From the NCBI GenBank assembly GCA_903842595.1, contig CAIMMO010000071.1, positions 1-64,000 on the forward strand: a DNA stretch of 64,000 nt, in the 5' to 3' direction. A program made the position numbers and the translations under genes. The number at the start of each line of letters is the position of its first letter. Position 1 is the first letter of the stretch. Positions 25,705 to 35,076 of the stretch are shown piece after piece. A model generated the notes under the pieces. The model saw only the letters and a list, made by a program, of their open reading frames with translations, made no database searches and was not told the origin of the DNA. The stretch is from an uncultured Alphaproteobacteria bacterium (GTDB taxonomy: Bacteria > Pseudomonadota > Alphaproteobacteria > Caulobacterales > Hyphomonadaceae).

Positions 25705-26475
25705 TCAGCGCCCGGAGCGCGGATCGTTCCATTCGGCGGCGACGCCATAACCCCCCCGCCGCACAAGCCACATCATCCCGAGCAGGTCTACCAGCCCGGC
25801 GCCAAAACGTCCCAGAAATCCATACTTTGACACACCATGAAGCCGCAGCCGGTCAGCCACCGGCTCTTCCTGCACGTCCCACCCGGCGCGCTTGATCAGC
25901 GCCGGCAGGAAGCGGTGCATCGATGCAAAGTAGGGCAGGTCCTGGAAGGCCCTGCGGCGGATCAGCTTGAAGCCGCAGCCGGTGTCGGTCGCGTCGTCGC
26001 GCAGGCAGAAGCGGCGCACGCCGTTGGCGATGCGCGATTGCAGCCATTTGAAACCACTGTCGTTTCGGCTGGTCCTGCGGCCGCAGACAATGCCCAGGGC
26101 CGGGTTTTCGTCCTTCGCCGCCACCTTGTCCCAGACCCGGCGCGAATCAGCGGGGTCGTTCTGCCCATCGCCGTCGAGCAGTTGCACCCAGTCGCCCGAG
26201 CAGTGCCGAAGGCCGGTGAACAGGGCGGCGGATTTGCCCCGCCGCCTTGTGTGGGTCAGGATCTTGATGCGGTCCGGGCTGGCAGCGTGCGCGGCGATCA
26301 ACTCTGCAGCGGTTGCGTCGCCCGAGCAGTCGTTGACGCAGACAATCTCGTAATCCACGCCGTTCAGGGCCGCGTGCACCTCGTCGACCAGAGGCTGGAT
26401 ATTGCCTTCCTCGTTGTAGAACGGGATCAGCACCGACAGGGCGCGGCGCTGTTGTGACGGCTCGATCGATGCCAA
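25705..26475 (-). CDS. GT2 family glycosyltransferase, DPM1/ArnC-like
   Basis: The 256-residue protein has a GT-A domain with SVLIPFYNEEGNIQPLV, VNDCSGDAT, LLDGDGQNDPAD (DxD) and DTGCGFKLIRRRAF. This is the signature of enzymes that make polyprenyl-phosphate sugars, used as donors by GT39/GT83 transferases such as the one directly downstream. No strong C-terminal membrane spans are seen. No ATG lies near the domain start; TTG at 26475 is chosen, and an in-frame TAG upstream limits the alternatives. Confidence 0.9.
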   Translation of the reverse strand: MASIEPSQQRRALSVLIPFYNEEGNIQPLVDEVHAALNGVDYEIVCVNDCSGDATAAELIAAHAASPDRIKILTHTRRRGKSAALFTGLRHCSGDWVQLLDGDGQNDPADSRRVWDKVAAKDENPALGIVCGRRTSRNDSGFKWLQSRIANGVRRFCLRDDATDTGCGFKLIRRRAFQDLPYFASMHRFLPALIKRAGWDVQEEPVADRLRLHGVSKYGFLGRFGAGLVDLLGMMWLVRRGGYGVAAEWNDPRSGR

Positions 26476-26719
26476 CTCGGCGGTCCCTGCGAAAGCGCGG
26501 CCCCGGCCCTGGAATCCAGCCGGCTTGAAGGTCAGGGACGTCTAGCACATCCACCGCATGCCGGAAGGCGCGGCCATGTTTCCTCATGTCGCGGCCCGAT
26601 GAGGGCGCTGCCGGGCCCGAAACGCCTGCCGCAAGGACAGGACTGCCCCCGATCGCTCGCTCTGCTAGACTATCTCAGGGCTGAGAGGCAAAATCTTACG
26701 CCCAAGGCGAGGATCGACG

Positions 26720-28021
26720 ATGGCAGATACGGCGACGACAGCGACCCCCAGCAAGGCCGGCGCTGAGGCTTTCCGCAAGAATGGCCTTCTGCGGGGCGCC
26801 GCGCCCCCCGGGGCATCGGACATCGATCTGGCCGCGTTTGACATCACGGATCCCGAAATCTGGCGTCAGGAAGGATACTGGGACTATTTCGCCCGGATGC
26901 GGAAGGAGGCCCCCGTCAACTACACGCCCGACAGCCCGTTCGGTCCCTACTGGAACGTCACCACCTACAAGGACATCATGACCGTGGACACCAGCCACGG
27001 CGTGTTCTCCTCGGAGGGCGGCATCACGGTCGTCGACCAGGACGAAGACTTTCAGCTGCCGATGTTCATCGCGATGGACCCGCCCAAGCACGATCTCCAG
27101 CGCAAGACGGTGCAGTCAATCGTCGGTCCTGAAAATCTCCGCAGCTTCGAAGCGCTGATCCGCAGCCGCACCAGGGAACTGTTTGACGAGCTTCCCATCG
27201 GCGAGCCGTTCGACTGGGTCGACAAGGTCTCGATCGAACTCACAACCATGATGCTCGCGACGCTGTTCGACTTCCCCTTCGAGGACCGCCGCAAGCTGAC
27301 ACGCTGGTCCGACGTGGCCACCGGGCGCAACAACCCGGAGATCGTCACAAGTGAAGAGCAGTGGCGCGGCGAGCTGCTTGAATGCCTCGGCTATTTCACA
27401 CGGCTGTGGAACGAGCGGGTCAACACCGAACCGAAAGGCGATCTTGTCTCCATGCTCGCGCATGGCGAGCACACGCGGAACATGACCCCGCAGGAATATC
27501 TCGGAAACCTGCTGCTGCTGATCGTCGGCGGCAATGATACGACGCGCAACTCGATGACCGGTGGCGTCTATGCCTTCAACAAGTGGCCCGAGCAGTGGGC
27601 GAAACTGAAAGCCGATCCGTCGCTGGTCCCGTCTGCGGTGTCCGAAATCATCCGCTGGCAGACCCCGCTGGCCCACATGCGTCGTACCGCGCTGCAGGAC
27701 TACGAACTCAACGGCAAGACGATCCGCAAGGGCGAGAAAGTCCTGATGTGGTACGCCTCCGGCAATCGTGACGAGACGCAGTACCACAAGCCCGAGGTGG
27801 TCAATATCGAGCGTCCGATGGTGCGCCGGCACCTGTCATTCGGCTTCGGCATCCACCGTTGCGTCGGCAACCGCCTGGCGGAACTGCAGCTGCAGATCCT
27901 GTGGGAGGAAATTCTTGCGCGCTTCGACCGTATCGAAGTCCTTGCCGAACCGGAACGCATTCCGAGCGCGTTCGTGAAGGGCTACGCTGCGATGCCGGTG
28001 CGGGTGTATCCGAAGGCCTAG
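26720..28021 (+). CDS. CYP153-family cytochrome P450 (alkane/fatty-acid terminal hydroxylase type)
   Basis: The 433-residue soluble class-I P450 has the oxygen-binding helix LLLLIVGGNDTTRNSMTGGV (270-275 core), ExxR at Glu309/Arg312 and the heme loop FGFGIHRCVGN with the thiolate Cys381. The GGNDTTRNSM pattern and MFIAMDPPKHDLQRKTV are characteristic of CYP153A enzymes, which hydroxylate terminal carbons of medium-chain alkanes or fatty acids using ferredoxin and ferredoxin reductase. Those redox partners usually sit next to CYP153 genes but are not here. GAGG precedes the ATG at 7 nt spacing. Confidence 0.93.
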   Translation: MADTATTATPSKAGAEAFRKNGLLRGAAPPGASDIDLAAFDITDPEIWRQEGYWDYFARMRKEAPVNYTPDSPFGPYWNVTTYKDIMTVDTSHGVFSSEGGITVVDQDEDFQLPMFIAMDPPKHDLQRKTVQSIVGPENLRSFEALIRSRTRELFDELPIGEPFDWVDKVSIELTTMMLATLFDFPFEDRRKLTRWSDVATGRNNPEIVTSEEQWRGELLECLGYFTRLWNERVNTEPKGDLVSMLAHGEHTRNMTPQEYLGNLLLLIVGGNDTTRNSMTGGVYAFNKWPEQWAKLKADPSLVPSAVSEIIRWQTPLAHMRRTALQDYELNGKTIRKGEKVLMWYASGNRDETQYHKPEVVNIERPMVRRHLSFGFGIHRCVGNRLAELQLQILWEEILARFDRIEVLAEPERIPSAFVKGYAAMPVRVYPKA

Positions 28022-28106
28022 CCGTGCAGCTCACCACGTTCCGCTCTTTCCGTCATTTGTCGGGTCGGGCGGGGCTGGGACTGCGCTCTGGCCGAAGGGG
28101 TCCGCC

Positions 28107-29027
28107 CTAGTTCTGCTCGCACGCGCCCGTCGGCTGCGTTACCCGGAAATAGTTGCGGCCGATCCAGGCGTTGTGACCGCTCTCCCATGTCGCCTTGGCG
28201 TGATTGTCGCTGAGGCCGGAAGCGGTGGCGGCCCATGTACCGACGTCGATCATGTAGTCCTCGCCCGTGACGTTCACGGGCTTGGTGCGTGTGAAATACT
28301 CGATGTGCCGGTAGACCGGGGCGCAGCGATGCAACGCGGCGACCTCCTCCATAGCCTGCGCCGTCGCGCGGTGATCGGGATGGTCGCCAGGGTTCACCGC
28401 TTCATCCAGTTCCGCGATATGCAGCGTGAGCCCGGAGCCGGCAACGCGCTCAGATTCGACGATAGCGTTCAGCGTCTCCACCAGATCTGCCCAGCCTTCG
28501 TACCGCGCACTCTGCTCCACCGTGCCGGACGTTGCAGCTTCACCCGAGCGCAGCCGCGTCAGTGATTCCGGGTGCGGCGTGTAAACCGATCCATTGACGA
28601 TGTTCCCATCCGGCAGGCGCAGGAAATACACGACGGCATTCGCATAGGCATAGCGCTGCACGCCGTGCCCGCCGCGCATGACCATTGCGCTGTCCATCTG
28701 TACGCCCTTGCCGACCGTCGGGTCGGCGGCGTTCGCCATGAAGCGCACGGCGCGCAGTGCGCCTTCCTCGCGCGCAAGAAAATAGGGCACAGGCTCGCCG
28801 CCCGCTCCGGCGCCGGCGTCGCCCGCCGTGACGTGGATGAACACCGCCTTCTCCTGCGGCTCGTTCATCGCGTGCCATGCGTCGGGGTTCATGAACAGCT
28901 GCCAGTCGTCCTGATGTGCGACCGCAAAAACGCTGACCATTGGCGGCGAGGGCGGCCTCGGTCCTGACGGGATCGACGTGCAGGCCGACGCCAGCGCGAT
29001 GAGTGCAAGGGTTGCCAGGTGCTTCAC
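28107..29027 (-). CDS. PIG-L family deacetylase-like lipoprotein
   Basis: The start is GTG (29027), set by GGGAGA 5 nt upstream and an immediate lipoprotein signal (KHLATLALIALASAC). The domain begins VSVFAVAHQDDWQLFMNP, an AHxDD metal motif with Trp where the canonical AHPDDE has Glu. The second metal motif is NPGDHPDHRATAQAM. These are the zinc ligands of the PIG-L/LmbE superfamily, which deacetylates N-acetylglucosamine-type sugars. The lipoprotein form with a long insert between the motifs is unusual for the family. A truncated homologue lies at 42033-42177. Confidence 0.85.
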   Translation of the reverse strand: MKHLATLALIALASACTSIPSGPRPPSPPMVSVFAVAHQDDWQLFMNPDAWHAMNEPQEKAVFIHVTAGDAGAGAGGEPVPYFLAREEGALRAVRFMANAADPTVGKGVQMDSAMVMRGGHGVQRYAYANAVVYFLRLPDGNIVNGSVYTPHPESLTRLRSGEAATSGTVEQSARYEGWADLVETLNAIVESERVAGSGLTLHIAELDEAVNPGDHPDHRATAQAMEEVAALHRCAPVYRHIEYFTRTKPVNVTGEDYMIDVGTWAATASGLSDNHAKATWESGHNAWIGRNYFRVTQPTGACEQN

Positions 29028-30151
29028 ATTCTCTCCCTTGCATGTTGGCGACGCGACGGCGCGCCTCACGCATCCTTACTCATTGCGCACGCGACGTACA
29101 GCGCAACCGCCCACGCCAGCGTGAATGTCTCTTCGCTTGTCGCGCGCGAGGCCCGATAGTGTCAGCCCGTGACGGAGAGGGGACTAGTTTAAGCTCAAAC
29201 CTCCTGCCTGCCTACCCACGGCGCCGCCTCGATCTTGCAGGCGAGCTCCAGCAGCATCTTCTCGGCGCCGTAGGCTGCGCTGAACTGAATTCTGAACGGC
29301 CCGGTTTTCCCCGGGCTTCATCTTCATGTCGTTTTTGGTAGGGCGAACTCTGTCCGCATCTGCGAGCTCGCTTGAGCCCATCTGGGCGGGGTGAGTCCCC
29401 AGGATCGTGTCATACATCCTGACTGCAACGCACGCCTCGTCCATCGCTTCGGCAAGCGCAAACAAGTCGGGCCAGTTCAGCCCTCGGAGGAAATGCTCGC
29501 GCAGCTGGGCGTTGATGCGAGCCAGGAAGAACGAGCACGTCGAGCCGGCGGCCATCGTCAGGGATGATCTGCGATCGTGCGGCGCTGCGCTGCTCGACTT
29601 GGCCTTGGAGGCCGGTATCGGCCCGGACGCGTGTTTGACAGCAATCGTGTCGAGAATTCGCGTCTCAGCAGTCGAAGATGCCAGCGAAAGATGCGCGGCT
29701 TCAAGAGCCGATCATCAACCCCGTACTTCTTATGAGCCGAAGCCAGGGTCGACAGCACGTTCAGCATCCAGCTGCATCCCGCCGGCAGGCCCACGCTCCG
29801 GGGCTTCGCGCGAGCGCGCCCTCTATGCATGGGAGGCGTCGACTGTTGCGGGCTGGATCCTCATCTCCGAGGGTTGCCGCGCTGGGTGACTTAGCGTGTC
29901 TGTACCACCCTGATCGCACCGGACAGCGCGTCGGCCCAGCTCAACTTTGCACTTTCAGCTCAGGGACCCTCCAGAGATGACAGCCCCCGCTGGAAGGGTT
30001 GTTATTCATGATTGTGGTCGGCCAACTCGACACGGCGTCGTAAGCCGGGTTTACTCTTCCTGTTAAGGCGTCCAGTTGAGTCGAGAATCTTCACATGGTC
30101 CCCGCATTTGGGCGTGCACCCCCGGGCTCGCGCCCAAGACAGGAGGACGGG
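29028..30151. other. Gene-poor, decayed spacer before the T4SS operon
   Basis: No intact gene can be supported. The minus strand carries fragments of at least one broken gene (see 29200-29830). Around 29900-29960 there is another short minus-strand remnant reading LSWADALSGAIRVVQTR before a stop. The last ~150 bp presumably contain the promoter of the virB operon, but no convincing -35/-10 pair was found. Confidence 0.6.
29200..29830 (-). pseudogene. Frameshifted remnant of an unidentified protein gene
   Basis: Three overlapping frames on the minus strand each carry protein-like sequence in succession. First comes WMLNVLSTLASAHKKYGV. Then, after a shift, a long segment contains EHFLRGLNWPDLFALAEA and DEACVAVRMYDTILG. 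After a second shift near 29310 it ends AAYGAEKMLLELACKIEA and a stop at about 29205. The best segment has no good start codon. The pattern suggests one ancestral gene of ~200 codons with two frameshifts. I do not recognise the family. Confidence 0.4.
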
Positions 30152-30856
30152 TTGCGCACCTCCGTGTTGGTTCGGTTGTTGATTTTGCCGCGGAAATCTG
30201 TGTCGAGGCGTAAAGGCGTTCGTGATCACGATCGCGGCTGCCCCAGCGGCTGGACCGGGCGCACCGGCCCCAGCGCCCCGCTGGGGCGATTGGGCTTTGC
30301 AGCGGCCGCGCTCGCGGTGGTATCTGACGTGCCGGCCAGGGCCCAAGTAATGGAAGTTGGACCGTCGGGCGTGGCGGTGATCTCTGGCCCATCCGTGATC
30401 ACTCTCGAGGGTGTGCAGCCAATCGTTTCCCCCGGCCCGGCGACGAAAAGGCGACCCGCCTCTCTTGCTGCCGAACCGGTTCTGCGCGCGGCCGGCGAGC
30501 TGAGCGGACTTTCTCCTCGTCTCCTAGAAGCTGTCGCCTATGTCGAATCCCGGTTTCGCCATGACGCCGTTTCTGCGAAGGGGGCCGTGGGCATGATGCA
30601 ATTGATGCCAGGGACGGCCAGTGAGCTGGGCGTAGATCCCTCAGACCCAGCCCAGAATGCGCAGGGAGGGGCGACTTATCTGCGCCAGATGCTTGCAATG
30701 TTCGACAATGACCTGGAGCTGGCTCTGGCTGCCTACAATGCAGGGCCTTCGGCCGTTACCCGACACAACGGCGTACCACCCTTTGCGGAGACCCGCGCAT
30801 ATGTCGCCGCCGTGATGGAGTATCTTGCCATCACTAGCGTACCGGAGATCAAGTAA
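30152..30856 (+). CDS. virB1: VirB1-type lytic transglycosylase
   Basis: VirB1 locally opens peptidoglycan for assembly of a type IV secretion channel. The SLT domain (about 95-225) has the catalytic Glu in LEAVAYVESRF, then SAKGAVGMMQLMPGTASELG and ALAAYNAGPSAV. The start is uncertain: TTG at 30152 is chosen because a perfect AGGAGG is 5 nt upstream; an ATG at 30095 lacks this. Either gives a long Arg-rich leader before the hydrophobic export segment (LGFAAAALAVVSDVPARAQ), so the true signal may start later. The stop overlaps the virB2 ATG (TAATG). Confidence 0.9.
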   Translation: MRTSVLVRLLILPRKSVSRRKGVRDHDRGCPSGWTGRTGPSAPLGRLGFAAAALAVVSDVPARAQVMEVGPSGVAVISGPSVITLEGVQPIVSPGPATKRRPASLAAEPVLRAAGELSGLSPRLLEAVAYVESRFRHDAVSAKGAVGMMQLMPGTASELGVDPSDPAQNAQGGATYLRQMLAMFDNDLELALAAYNAGPSAVTRHNGVPPFAETRAYVAAVMEYLAITSVPEIK

Positions 30857-31170
30857 TGCGGTTTGCTCAAGTTATCGCCTCGTTCCTGATCACCGCTTTC
30901 GTGGCGGCTGAGCAGGCATTTGCGCAGGGAGGCAATCCCCCAGGCTCAGGGCCGATCCTGGGTGCGGTCAACTGGGTCCGTGGCACGATGGAGGGCGGAA
31001 TTGCAACTGCCGTCGCTGTGATTGCGGTAGCCTTTGTCGGGTTCATGATGCTGACAGGGCGCATGAACTGGAAGCATGGGATTACCGTTATCATAGGCTG
31101 TTTTATTCTGTTCGGCGCGGCGACCATTGTCGGCGGCATCCAGTCGGCCGCGCAGGCCTCGGCGGGATAG
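30856..31170 (+). CDS. virB2: VirB2/TrbC major pilin
   Basis: The 104-residue precursor has a long signal peptide (1-24, AEQAFAQ), a short periplasmic stretch (GGNPPGSGPILGAVNWVRGTM) and two hydrophobic helices (~48-68 and ~76-95) separated by a GRMNWKHG loop. This is the standard VirB2 layout. The mature pilin forms the T4SS pilus. It is translationally coupled to virB1. Confidence 0.92.
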   Translation: MRFAQVIASFLITAFVAAEQAFAQGGNPPGSGPILGAVNWVRGTMEGGIATAVAVIAVAFVGFMMLTGRMNWKHGITVIIGCFILFGAATIVGGIQSAAQASAG

Positions 31171-31174
31171 CTGC

Positions 31175-31459
31175 ATGGCAAGTCTTGAACGCGATATCGT
31201 CTTCTCTGCCTTGACGCGGCCCCAGATGTTTGCGGGCGTGAGCTATTCGTTCTTCGTCCTTAATCTTGTGATCACGACGGAACTGTTCCTGATCAGCAAG
31301 TCGTATTGGGCAATCCTGACCGCCCTGCTGCTGCATGCGTTCGGCTACGTGATGTGCCTGCGTGAGCCCCGCTGGCTTGATCTCTGGATTCAGAAGGTCA
31401 GCCGCTGTCCACGCGTCCCAAACTTCTCGCACTGGCGCTGCAACTCATATTCGCCATGA
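31175..31459 (+). CDS. virB3: VirB3 inner-membrane T4SS component
   Basis: The 94-residue protein begins MASLERDIVFSALTRPQMFAGVSY, the conserved VirB3 start, with two adjacent hydrophobic segments (~22-40 and ~44-62) and an EPRWLDLW end motif. VirB3 partners VirB4 in the inner-membrane complex. The start MASLERD lies 4 bp after virB2; an upstream in-frame ATG lies inside virB2 and is rejected. The stop overlaps the virB4 ATG. Confidence 0.9.
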   Translation: MASLERDIVFSALTRPQMFAGVSYSFFVLNLVITTELFLISKSYWAILTALLLHAFGYVMCLREPRWLDLWIQKVSRCPRVPNFSHWRCNSYSP

Positions 31460-33834
31460 CGAAACAGCCGCGTCCAGTATCGGATAGCAGGGCAAAGACG
31501 CGTTTCGCACGGCGCGAAAGACGAGCGAGCGACATGCTGCCTTTTGCCCGTCACATAGATGAGACGACAATTGCGACCCGCGATGGCGCACTGATGCAGG
31601 TTCTGCATCTTGTCGGGTTCGGCTTCGAGACTGCTGACACGCAGGAGCTCAACTACCGGAAGAACGTACGCGATACCGTATTGCGCGCGATAGCATCGTC
31701 CCGCCTGACGATCGGCGCTTATGTGATGAGGCATCTCGTGCGCCCCGGGCTGCACGGCCGTTTCACCAACCCCTTTGCTCGCGACCTTGACGAAAGCTGG
31801 CGGGTGCACCTCGCAGGAGGCCGCCTGTTCGTCAACGACCTCTTCCTGACGCTGACGCGCAAACCCGCGATCGGTCGTACAGGTATTGCCGGCATCGGCA
31901 AGAACAAGCAGTGGGACGCGGTCAGTCGTCTGCGTGATCGCCGCGAGCTGGAGGCGGCAACGGAGAGTCTTCTTGCTGCCTTGCAGCCTTATGGAGCCCG
32001 CCTGCTCAGCGCATACGAGTCCGCCGGCGGTGCTTTTTCGGAGCCGCTTGAGTTTCTCGCTTTCCTGTTTGACGGCGAACTGCGGCCGGCGCCGCTTGAA
32101 AAGGGGCGCGCCGAGTTTGTCGACCGCCGCATCAGCTTCGGTCGAGACTCCCTGGAATTCTCCGGCAACGCGCGCAGTCCAGGCATGTTGGGCGCCATGC
32201 TCTCCATCAAGGAGTATCCCCCGCATACGTCCAGCGGCCAGCTCGACGGCCTCCTGCGCGTGCCGCATGAGATGGTTATCGCGCAGAGCTTTTCATTCGT
32301 GGACCGCCAGCCCGCGCTCAACCGCATGAACCTGGCCCTTCGCCGCATGCGTGCTGCCGATGATGAGGCGCTCTCGCTCCGCCGCGATCTTGTGCAGGCC
32401 AAGGACGATGTCGCCGCGGGGCGTGCCGTATTCGGTGAGCATCACCTGACCATCATGGTCCGCGCGCCCGACTTTGAACCTCTGGACAGAGCCATAGCTG
32501 ACGTGCAGGCGGCCCTTACCGAAACAGGGATCATCGGCGTGCGCGAGGAGGCAGCTCTGGAGCCGTCCTTCTGGGGGCAGTTTCCCGGCAATGGCGCCTA
32601 CATACCGCGCAAGGCGTTGATCTCTTCGGCAAACTTCGCCGGACTTGCGAGCCTCCACAGCCATCCGGTCGGTCGCGCAAGCGGCAATCATTGGGGCTCA
32701 GCGGTAACGCTGCTCGAGACGACCGCGGCCTCACCCTATTATTTCAATTTCCACAGGGGCGACCTGGGGAACTTTCTGGTGATCGGCCCCTCGGGGGCCG
32801 GCAAGACGGTCGTGCTCAATTTCCTGATCGCGCAGTGCGAGCGCTTCGAGCCAAAGGTCATCTTCTTCGACAAGGATCGCGGGGCCGAGATATTCCTGCG
32901 GGCGATGGGCGGCCGCTATGATGTCATCCGGCCAGGCACGCGAACGGGATTCAATCCGCTCCAGCTCCCCGATACGCCGGGTAACCGCCGCTTCCTGCAG
33001 CAATGGGCGGCGAAGCTGGTGACGTCGAACGGTGAGGTCCTCTCGGCTGAGGACTCTGCGACGATTTCGGCGGCCATAAACGCGAACTACGACCAGGCGT
33101 CGACCTTCCGACGCCTGCGCTATTTCCGCGAACTCTTTCTTGGCGGGCGCAGGCCGACACCTGGTGATCTCGCCTCGCGTCTCAATCCGTGGACCGGCGA
33201 GGGCGATCGCGCCTGGTTGTTCGATAACGAGAGCGATCATCTCGATCTGGACACGCGCATCGCTGGATTCGACATGACGCACTTGCTGGACGACCCCGTC
33301 CTGCGAACGCCCACGATGATGTACCTTTTTCACCGCGTCGAAGAGCGCCTGAACGGCCAGCCCTCGATCATCGTGATCGATGAGGGATGGAAGGCCCTTG
33401 ACGATGAAGTATTCGTAGGGCGCATCCGTGACTGGGAAAAAACCATCCGGAAACGCAACGGGATCGTTGGATTCGTGACCCAGTCGACGGGGGATGCGCT
33501 TGAGTCCCGGATCGCCAATGCTGTCATCGAGCAGTCTGCCACGCAGGTTTTTCTGCCAAACCCGAAAGCGCAGGAGGCCGATTACTGCGAGGGTTTCGGG
33601 TTGTCCCGGCATGAGTTCGATCTGATCCGTACTCTGCCCGATACCTCGCGCTGCTTCCTCGTAAAGCACGGCGCCGAGAGCGTGATTGCCCGACTGAACC
33701 TGAACGGGCAGAAAGACCTGCTGACGGTCCTCTCAGGTCGCGAACGGACGGTGCGTATGCTCGACGATATCCGGGCGGAGGTCGGCGACGACCCGCAGGC
33801 ATGGATGCCGCAGCTGGTGGCGAAGGGGGCATGA
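31456..33834 (+). CDS. virB4: VirB4 T4SS ATPase
   Basis: VirB4 is the largest, most conserved T4SS ATPase and powers pilus biogenesis and transfer. The 792-residue protein has the N-terminal CagE/TrbE/VirB domain and a C-terminal RecA-like domain. Walker A GPSGAGKT is at ~444-451, Walker B IIVIDEGW near 638-645, and GFVTQSTGDAL follows. It is full length, with no sign of decay. It overlaps virB3 and virB6 by 4 bp each. Confidence 0.96.
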   Translation: MTKQPRPVSDSRAKTRFARRERRASDMLPFARHIDETTIATRDGALMQVLHLVGFGFETADTQELNYRKNVRDTVLRAIASSRLTIGAYVMRHLVRPGLHGRFTNPFARDLDESWRVHLAGGRLFVNDLFLTLTRKPAIGRTGIAGIGKNKQWDAVSRLRDRRELEAATESLLAALQPYGARLLSAYESAGGAFSEPLEFLAFLFDGELRPAPLEKGRAEFVDRRISFGRDSLEFSGNARSPGMLGAMLSIKEYPPHTSSGQLDGLLRVPHEMVIAQSFSFVDRQPALNRMNLALRRMRAADDEALSLRRDLVQAKDDVAAGRAVFGEHHLTIMVRAPDFEPLDRAIADVQAALTETGIIGVREEAALEPSFWGQFPGNGAYIPRKALISSANFAGLASLHSHPVGRASGNHWGSAVTLLETTAASPYYFNFHRGDLGNFLVIGPSGAGKTVVLNFLIAQCERFEPKVIFFDKDRGAEIFLRAMGGRYDVIRPGTRTGFNPLQLPDTPGNRRFLQQWAAKLVTSNGEVLSAEDSATISAAINANYDQASTFRRLRYFRELFLGGRRPTPGDLASRLNPWTGEGDRAWLFDNESDHLDLDTRIAGFDMTHLLDDPVLRTPTMMYLFHRVEERLNGQPSIIVIDEGWKALDDEVFVGRIRDWEKTIRKRNGIVGFVTQSTGDALESRIANAVIEQSATQVFLPNPKAQEADYCEGFGLSRHEFDLIRTLPDTSRCFLVKHGAESVIARLNLNGQKDLLTVLSGRERTVRMLDDIRAEVGDDPQAWMPQLVAKGA

Positions 33835-34994
33835 TGGCTCTTTGTCCCACGCCCCCGGAAGAGGGTATGGTCGGCGCCGTCCTCGAGACAGTCGATTGCC
33901 ATATCCGCCTCCTGGTTCATGACACCTATCGCGAACTTGTGGGGCCGAACACCTTGTTTGCGACGGCGTTCACGGGCTTGCTTACCATCTACATTGCTCT
34001 GCTCGGCTATCAGCTTCTGTTTGGGCGCGGCGGCCTTCGCGTGACGGACTTGCCGATTGTCGCTCTGAAGCTGGGTCTGATCCTGGCTTTTCTGACGTCA
34101 TGGGCGGCCTACCAGACGCTGATCTTCAACCTCCTGTTCGACGGACCGGCCGAGATCATGAAGGTTCTGGTCGGCCCGCTGTCTGCGCGCGGCGCAGGCT
34201 TCGATGGCGACGTCATGGGCGGGGTGCAACGCGCATTTGAGGATCTGAGCGGGGCTGCAGGCATTTATGGCAGTATGGCGAGCCCGACGGCGAACCTCCT
34301 TCAGGGCGGGCCCATGCTTGGTTCGGGACTGTTGTGGCTGACCGCAATAACACTGCTGCTGCTGACGCTGGGCCTCGTCATCGCCGCCAAGATCGTGCTC
34401 GCATTTCTGCTGGCAATCGGTCCAGTCTTCATCGGCATGCTGCTGTTCGACCAGACGCGGGGTCTGTTCGAAGGCTGGATGCGTGCCGCCTTCTCTGCGG
34501 CAATGGCGCCGCTGGCCGTGCACGTGTTCGGCGCCGTGATGCTGATGATCCTGCAGCCGTTCCTGGAAATACTGGTCGGCAATGCCGCCAGCGGGACCTT
34601 TGATATGGGGCCTGTGATCACCATCACGATCGTCGTGATCGTGTTCCTGATGGTGATGATTCTCGGGCTGGGCGCGGTTGGCGCCATCGGGCGCGGTTTT
34701 GCTTTCTCGAAAGGGAGCGATCATCAACCTTCGCTGCGGCGGTTGACGGCACCTGAGCGTCCTGCCTGGGAGGGTCCGGGAGAGCGAGCCGAACAGATTG
34801 TCGCGCGCATCGCGCGAACCGACCGGCATCATGCCGCCGCAGGCGACGGGTTCCACGCGAGCCGCGAGGGGTCAGGCCGCCGTACTGGCGAAATCGCGGA
34901 CGCCGTGGCCTCTGCGCCTCAGCTCGCTGGCGAGAGGCTCGGCCAGACGTATAACCGCGCCCCGCGGATAGCTGACCGAAGGGGAGATGGCTGA
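33831..34994 (+). CDS. virB6: VirB6/TrbL polytopic T4SS protein
   Basis: The 387-residue protein has about six membrane segments, including TAFTGLLTIYIALLGYQLLF, LLWLTAITLLLLTLGLVIAA and the long periplasmic loop typical of VirB6, followed by a ~95-residue polar tail. The hydrophobic core motif KIVLAFLLAIGPVFIGMLLFDQTR is characteristic of the family. The first ATG (ATGATGG, overlapping the virB4 stop) is used. VirB6 forms part of the inner-membrane translocation pore. Confidence 0.9.
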   Translation: MMALCPTPPEEGMVGAVLETVDCHIRLLVHDTYRELVGPNTLFATAFTGLLTIYIALLGYQLLFGRGGLRVTDLPIVALKLGLILAFLTSWAAYQTLIFNLLFDGPAEIMKVLVGPLSARGAGFDGDVMGGVQRAFEDLSGAAGIYGSMASPTANLLQGGPMLGSGLLWLTAITLLLLTLGLVIAAKIVLAFLLAIGPVFIGMLLFDQTRGLFEGWMRAAFSAAMAPLAVHVFGAVMLMILQPFLEILVGNAASGTFDMGPVITITIVVIVFLMVMILGLGAVGAIGRGFAFSKGSDHQPSLRRLTAPERPAWEGPGERAEQIVARIARTDRHHAAAGDGFHASREGSGRRTGEIADAVASAPQLAGERLGQTYNRAPRIADRRGDG

Positions 34995-35076
34995 TATGGT
35001 CGGGAGGGGGTTCGACGACCAGAGCTCTGTTGGCGCGTGTCGCGCCGGCGACGGGTCTGGCCTGGAAAAGGATACC

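Noticed and set aside
29407-29889. 160-codon plus-strand gene before the virB operon
   Set aside because: The protein-like signal in this stretch is on the minus strand; the plus frame has no start signal or motif.
34987-35076. Earlier start for virB9 overlapping virB6
   Set aside because: A proper Shine-Dalgarno and the signal peptide begin at 35077; the extra 30 residues are polar and would bury the signal peptide.
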